A stretch of 64,000 nt of DNA from NCBI GenBank assembly GCA_037903475.1, contig JBAJFG010000310.1, positions 124,001 through 188,000 on the forward strand. The letters run 5' to 3'. Below, in pieces: positions 58,799 to 64,000 of this stretch (position 1 is the stretch's first letter; each line of letters opens with the position of its first letter). Source of the DNA: Ancylostoma caninum. Its lineage: Eukaryota > Nematoda > Chromadorea > Rhabditida > Ancylostomatidae. The position numbers were made by a program, and so were the translations under genes. The notes under the pieces are model-generated. The model saw nothing but the letters and a program-made list of their open reading frames with translations, did not search any database and was not told the DNA's origin.

Positions 58799-60062
58799 GC
58801 TATCTGGAGAGCAAAAGAAAATGAGGGGCTCTCCAGAAGTTACTGGATCGATACGAAACGAAACTGCGAGAGTAATTACGAGTAGTATATGAAGCGATTC
58901 GGAGCGCGAAAGACATGGAAATGAGGTAACTGCACAGGAAATCACGGCTGATTCAATGACATTTTTCACAAAAAAAAAGACTAGGAAGTGCGCTAAAAAA
59001 TTTCCAACTATCCGATGTCAAAAGAGACCATTACGAATGCTCTCGAACGACCATATGAAAAGGATTAAAGACAACATATGAATAAAGGAGTGCATCAGAT
59101 AAGAAATCAGTGATGTCGGCGGAAGCCTCATGAGATGTTCTGATATGGCGTATCTCAGGAAAAAGGCACAGGCAAACGGCTTCCCTTAAATGATAAAAGA
59201 GAGGAATTGGCTGGAAGAAACACGTTATCCGGAAGAAGGATAATGAGGGGAAAAAGACGTAGTTTCTCGCCTGAGATCATGAATATGCACGGCTATAAGA
59301 GTATAAGGAGAAGTTTGATCTCGAACGGTCAAACAGAGGAGTTGGAGACTGACTGCGAGAGAGAGATGCAACATTCGCGTTTCTGGAATGAAACTGCTGT
59401 AAAGTAAAAACATGAATGGCATGCATATCCCACTGAGACCAGAATGACTACAAGTATGATAACGATGATATGCAAGACATTTTAGCTTGACTGGATTTCT
59501 CGGCAAGCAAACGACTTCTGCAACTGCTTGTGATCTGCTCTGTCATTTATTTCCCCCACTAAACCTACATGAACCCACAACAGCGCTGCAAACTGATCTG
59601 AAGGATACGTCTTACTGACGGCCTATGAGAACTAACAAGCAAGAAGTCGTTGGCAGTTAATAAGTTGTGGTTAGTGAGTTAGTAGTTAGTCAAAATGGTA
59701 ATTTAAACGAGTAAGTTAATTACAGCTCTAAGCGAGAAAGTATAGCACTACCAGGTCATGATGAGAATCTCTAAGGTATTTCAATAACAGAGACTGCACA
59801 AATGTTCGCGGATCTGGAGGCCTTCCACAGCATATGCAGAAAACTCAAGCGACATGGTCATACTTCCAGAACTAGATAAACTGGTCGTTGTACCCGGCGT
59901 TGGTATACAAGTGTTAGATTGCTGCGAAATCGATTTCGGATTTTTGACCACGAACTTTGGACAATATTTTGGAATGAAAAGCGATGTTTTCACCGCGTAT
60001 TTTGAGTCTAAATAAAGTTTATTTCTTCCTCTTTCTGTCTTTTTATTATCTTTCAGATCTAC
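58799..60062. other. intergenic stretch, no supported gene
   Basis: Short frames on both strands only (for example 59207-59407 plus, 59781-60089 minus). None looks like a known family. Confidence 0.35.
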
Positions 60063-60300
60063 AGTCCTTCTCAAAAATACTTGCCTCACGCTTCACCGCC
60101 TATCTGCTGAGCTGCGCCGCATCACCTATGCATTATCATACGTGGTGTGACGTGGCTAGGCACAAGATGAAAAGTTCCGGAGGGTCAGGGGGCAGTCTTT
60201 CCGTATATTCGGGCGTCGGGTGAAATATGTGTCGCGCGTAGCTGTACAAGAGATACCCCAACAGACGGACATGACCTACCAAGACGCAGAGTCACTAATC
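60063..60300 (+). repeat. TTGCCTCACG repeat family, copy with ACTAATC end
   Basis: Begins CAGTCCTTCTCAAAAATACT and ends with GACGCAGAGTCACTAATC. It aligns with the reverse complement of 63464-63656 along its length (CCGTATATT, GGGCGTCG, AGACGGACRTGACCTA, CAAGACGCAGA), with an extra ~45 bp near 60110-60155 that is shared with 8489-8625. Confidence 0.6.
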
Positions 60301-60444
60301 AATGCGATTTCTCGAGTTCGTGCACCTGCTTTTACGATACTCATAAACTGCAGCTATCTTGACGCTTGTAAAACAAGTGAGGGACAAGAATCAACGCATT
60401 TCTTGAAGAAATTTTAAACCATTACGTCATTCGCGTACTATTGG

Positions 60445-61756
60445 GTACTATTGTACTCCAGCGGCCCCACTATCTATCATCGACTCTCGATGATCGCGGG
60501 GGCGTGGCCAGTGCATAATTACCTTGCTCACTCGTCTACCTAGCACCGACGGTGCGTGGCTGTTGCAGCAATAAAAGCTTGTGTACTACTCTCTCTGTCC
60601 ACTGTATTCAATACCACTGAACCACCCAGAGGGTCTGTTCAAAAAGGGGAACAACCCTTAGTCTCTAGCACCCACTAATACTATCGATTCCAAACTCAAA
60701 GTCATGGATTTCTCTGAAAACTTGCATACAGGGGTAATTCGAGGTGCCAGTTACGAATATCATACTCATTTCTCATGATGGTATCGACTTTATTGATCTT
60801 TTCCCAAGTTCGACTAATACCTCAAATCGCTCTGAAAAGTGCATGTTGAGGTTTTCGAAGTTGCTTATCACGAATACAATCGCCGTTTTGCGGTACAATC
60901 TCAATTTCGTTGATTTTCTTCAGGTTTTTTCTCTGTGATGCGGTGTAGTTTCCGACTTTGCTGGAGTTTCCCCCATGAAATTGGCCTTCCCTTGCGAAAT
61001 CTGTTTCATACCTGTTAGGTAGCCGCTATACTCCTCCAGGAGTATAGCACCATGCGTCGCTGTCGCCGGCGCCAATATTAGCGACCGCTCACAATCGATT
61101 TACACCGAAGCCGCCGTCGCCAACATTGGCGGCCGCCGATCGTCAATGTTGGCGACCAATCGATAGGCACTGACGTCGCAGTCGCCATTATCGGCGGCCG
61201 CCGATGTTGGCGATCACTAGTCGCCAACTTCTACGGCCGCCGCGACACCCCTCCTACAACCGTTGCTACAGGGGTGTGGGTCATGATGAGGCAAAAGTGG
61301 GTGGGCAATGTGTTTGCAATTGGTTCATTCGAAAACTCGCCCCGCCCTTCAGAACCGACTCGCACTAATTCGCGCGCGATTTCACCATAGTTGCCCATGC
61401 AAATTTGAATGTGAGTGGGGACGAGTCGACGCCGAAGGGCGGGAAGAGGCTCGCCCATTTTGCCTCATCATGACCCACACCCTTGTTACAGTCGCCAGCG
61501 ACGCAGGGTGCTACAGTCCTCGAGAACTATAGCCGCAGTGTTACGAGCACCTTCAAAAAACCCCGCGTGCAAGTCTTCAGAGAGACCCGAGAGGAGGTCC
61601 TTACCTGGGAAAAAATCGAGAAAATCGATATTGTCACGCGAAATAATTACGATATTCGTGATCAGCACCTCGAATCACCCCTGTATTCAAGTTTTCAGAA
61701 AAATCCATAGCTTTGAGTTTGGAGTCGGTAGTGGGGCCGCTGAAGTACAATAGTAC
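60445..61756. repeat. 1.3-kb nested palindromic element
   Basis: Outer ends GTACTATTGTACTCCAGCGG with CCCCAC (60445-60470) and GTGGGG with CCGCTGAAGTACAATAGTAC (61731-61756) are inverted. Arms continue (TCCAAACTCAAAG, ATGGATTT, GAAAACTTG, ATACAGGGG, ATTCGAGGTGC, ACGAATAT). The left arm carries an extra ~200 bp (about 60475-60680) bordered by ACTATC on both sides, probably a separate insertion with AATAAA inside. The centre holds GCC-rich palindromes (GGCGGCCGCCGAT) and the MITE at 61272-61482. Confidence 0.65.
61272..61482. mobile_element. Mutator-like MITE, copy 2
   Basis: Ends GGGTGTGGGTCATGATGAGG and CCTCATCATGACCCACACCC, flanked by 9-bp repeats TTGCTACAG (61263-61271) and TTGTTACAG (61483-61491), one mismatch. 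Same family as 26408-26738. Inserted inside the larger palindrome at 60445-61756. Confidence 0.78.
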
Positions 61757-61999
61757 CTTTTATTGGAACATATCAATGTTACAAACTTCGCAGGCAAAAG
61801 TCTCCCATCGCTAGCTAGGACAGGATTTTGCCATGTTTCTTGAGGACATGGTCCATCGGAAGAAATGCGAACTTAGCGGTGCGCGCGCTCTTGAGCTCGG
61901 CCATCACTCAGCTGTTTTCACCTTGTATGATACGTTCTTGCGTTAGTTCTCGTTCCTCACTTAGCAGATGCACAAAGTCGAGAAATATCACCCACTAGC

Positions 62000-62700
62000 T
62001 GCCGTACCCGGCTTCGCTCGGGTATTTTATTCTACATCATACTGCTGAGGCCAATTACTATCATCGACAAATTCATTAAAATCTCCATAATTTTGGTGAT
62101 CGGCATGTTAGCGAAGCCCAAGTGACCCTTCCCCATCGACTTGTGGGCGAAAAGTAAGCAAAGCTATTTCGGTGAATTTGAATCGATGCATCCGTACAAA
62201 GTGCTTGTCGTGTGTGTCTATTCATATTCAGCGTATCGAGGAACTCCAGGAGACATGTCTTCACCGCTGCATTGGGCAGAAGAGCCAAAAATCAATAAAA
62301 TCGAAAATCCGATATTTCATGCAAAATGTTTGTCATATCCCTATTCAGCGTATTGAGAAACCCAAGAAGACACGTCTTTGTCCGTCCCCGAGCGAAAATG
62401 GAGAAAAATCGATAAAATCAATAAATCAATATTTCGTGCAATATGGTTTTCATTCTTATTCAGCGTATTGAGGAACCCCAGTAGACGTGTCTTTACCACC
62501 CCATGATCAAGAAGAGCGAAAAATCAACAAAATCAATAAATCGATAAATTGGCGCAAAATGGTTGGCATGTTCGTGTTCAGCGCATTGAGGTACCCCAGC
62601 AGGCATGTTCTCGCCAGTTCCTGGTCAAGAAAAGCGAAAAATCAATAAAATCGATATATACGATAACCCAATCGATAGTCCCGGGTGGAAAGTAGCGTAT
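62000..62700 (+). repeat. 118-bp tandem-repeat element
   Basis: Starts with a head containing CCCGGCTTCGCTCGGG near 62010. It then has about four tandem units beginning at TTCAGCGTATYGAGG near 62228, 62346, 62460 and 62578 (period 114-118 bp), each with GAAAAATCRATAAAATC. The end, GTATGACCTCCGCGCCCC, lies near 62698. Inverted copy at 30440-30780 and a partial copy at 18955-19260. Confidence 0.65.
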
Positions 62701-62814
62701 GACCTCCGCGCCCCCTGTAGGGGCAGCCTGCAAAATTTTGTCCGGATCGGTTCAACCTCCGCGATTTCTATTCCGAACATACAAACATACAAACATACAA
62801 ATATATATATATAT

Positions 62815-63101
62815 CAGTGGCGGACGCAGAAAGTGGGCGGGAGGGGGGGCGTGGGAAGAAAAGTGGGGTCTCCGCCGTTTTGGGGACCCAGACGGAAAAT
62901 AAAATTAATAATAATATTAATTATAATAATAAACAATAAATAAAAAATATATTAAAAATAATAATAAAAATAAACAATTAAAAATAAACTAACACAAGAT
63001 TTTTATTTGTATTGTAAAGTAATTTCGAAAATTTGGCGACCCATTCTCGGGGGGGGGCGCGCGCCCCCCCCCCCCCCCCCCCCCCCCTGCGTCCGCCACT
63101 G
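62815..63101. mobile_element. hAT-type MITE in an AT microsatellite
   Basis: 287 bp, nearly identical to 52626-52902, with ends CAGTGGCGGACGCAG and CTGCGTCCGCCACTG. Flanks are ATATATAT on both sides (62807-62814, 63102-63109), consistent with an 8-bp duplication though in simple sequence. Poly-G and poly-C tracts form a palindromic core near 63050-63085. Confidence 0.88.
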
Positions 63102-63133
63102 ATATATATATATACACACACACATACACATAC

Positions 63134-63446
<313 letters not shown>

Positions 63447-63463
63447 TTGACTTTTATTTATAC

Positions 63464-63656
63464 AGATTAGTGATTCTGCGTCTTGATAGGTCACGTCCGT
63501 CTGGTTGTCTCCTGTTAAATTGTACACGACACAAATTTCATCGACGCCCAAAAATATACGGTAAGACTGGGCCCTGACCCCCCTGAACTTTCCATCTTGT
63601 GGCTAAGCAGACGGGCGATTCAGCGTGAGGCAAGAATTTTTGAGAAAGACTGTACA
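63464..63656 (-). repeat. TTGCCTCACG repeat family, inverted copy
   Basis: Reverse complement of the 60063-60300 element: GATTAGTGATTCTGCGTCTT at the start, TTCAGCGTGAGGCAAG and TTTTTGAGAAAGACTGTA at the end. It lacks the ~45-bp block found at 60110-60155. The final 344 bases to 64000 show nothing I can support. Confidence 0.6.
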
Positions 63657-64000
63657 CACTTTGATCGGCTTCTTCGAAGGTGTATCGAAATGTGGCTTCG
63701 AACTCGGTAATAACTCAACTGCTAGGAAGGGGAATACTACCGACGTGTATGGGAGGGCTGCCGATCGATTCCTATACGAAAGGATGTGATCTTCAGAACA
63801 GAAAATTTTCGAGAGAAAAGACATGAAAATGAACTCCAAAATCTGCGCCAGTGTGAGTGCAAACCACCATAAGATGCAGATGTTAATAATTGAAATAATT
63901 CTGCTTTATGGAAGAACTACACTGGTATAGCCAAAGTAATTAATCAAAAGAGGAACTCATTATTGAAATAACCCAGAACTGTGTGAAGGAAGTAAACCAC

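Noticed and set aside
60475..60681. Solo LTR within the palindrome
   Set aside because: An AATAAA and a 6-bp flanking repeat are present, but the ends are not TG...CA and no primer-binding site is visible.

Overview
The window is nuclear DNA from an intron-rich, repeat-rich nematode. The evidence is small spliced exons with worm-type acceptors (TTTTCAG or TTTTTAG), probable spliced-leader acceptors just upstream of start codons, a cuticlin-type gene, and worm-like gene architectures. A clade V parasite (strongylid or hookworm-like) would fit, but that is inference. No bacterial, organellar, rRNA or CRISPR features were seen.

Layout. 1-3,362: an intact Penelope-like retroelement ORF with an N-terminal GIY-YIG domain, minus strand. 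3,692-4,186: two small foldback elements. 5,244-12,965: a minus-strand gene for a secreted vWA + ZP protein resembling C. elegans CUT-6, 14 exons rebuilt in one frame. 13,178-14,497: a tiny minus-strand gene whose last two exons are homologous to the tail of the neighbouring helicase. 14,822-18,467: a superfamily-1 UPF1/DNA2-like helicase, almost all in one exon. 18.6-33.2 kb: gene-poor, with several foldback and TIR elements and a few unassigned ORFs. 33,301-44,616: a plus-strand citron-like gene of 33 exons (coiled coil, C1, PH, CNH) with no kinase domain. 47,090-55,690: the plus-strand gene for translation initiation factor eIF5B, 28 exons. 55,676-56,355: a possible convergent minus-strand gene. 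57,707-58,798: a minus-strand RPA-interacting protein (RPAIN-like). 60,063-64,000: nested repeats and a CA microsatellite.

The repeats fall into families that recur within the window. Three hAT-type MITEs have 8-bp target duplications. Two Mutator-like MITEs have 9-bp target duplications. Two Tc1/mariner-like MITEs have TA ends. Three foldbacks start near GGAACTCC. Two 200-bp elements start near CAGAGGGCGC. There is a tRNA-derived SINE with a 16-bp target duplication, a 118-bp tandem repeat in three places, and several 450-1,300 bp palindromes, some inside introns.

The genes do not form a pathway. eIF5B and RPAIN are housekeeping genes, the citron-like protein is a presumed cytokinesis scaffold, and the CUT-6-like protein is a cuticle matrix component. 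Gene models were joined by hand: every junction was checked for splice dinucleotides and reading-frame continuity, but no transcript evidence was available.
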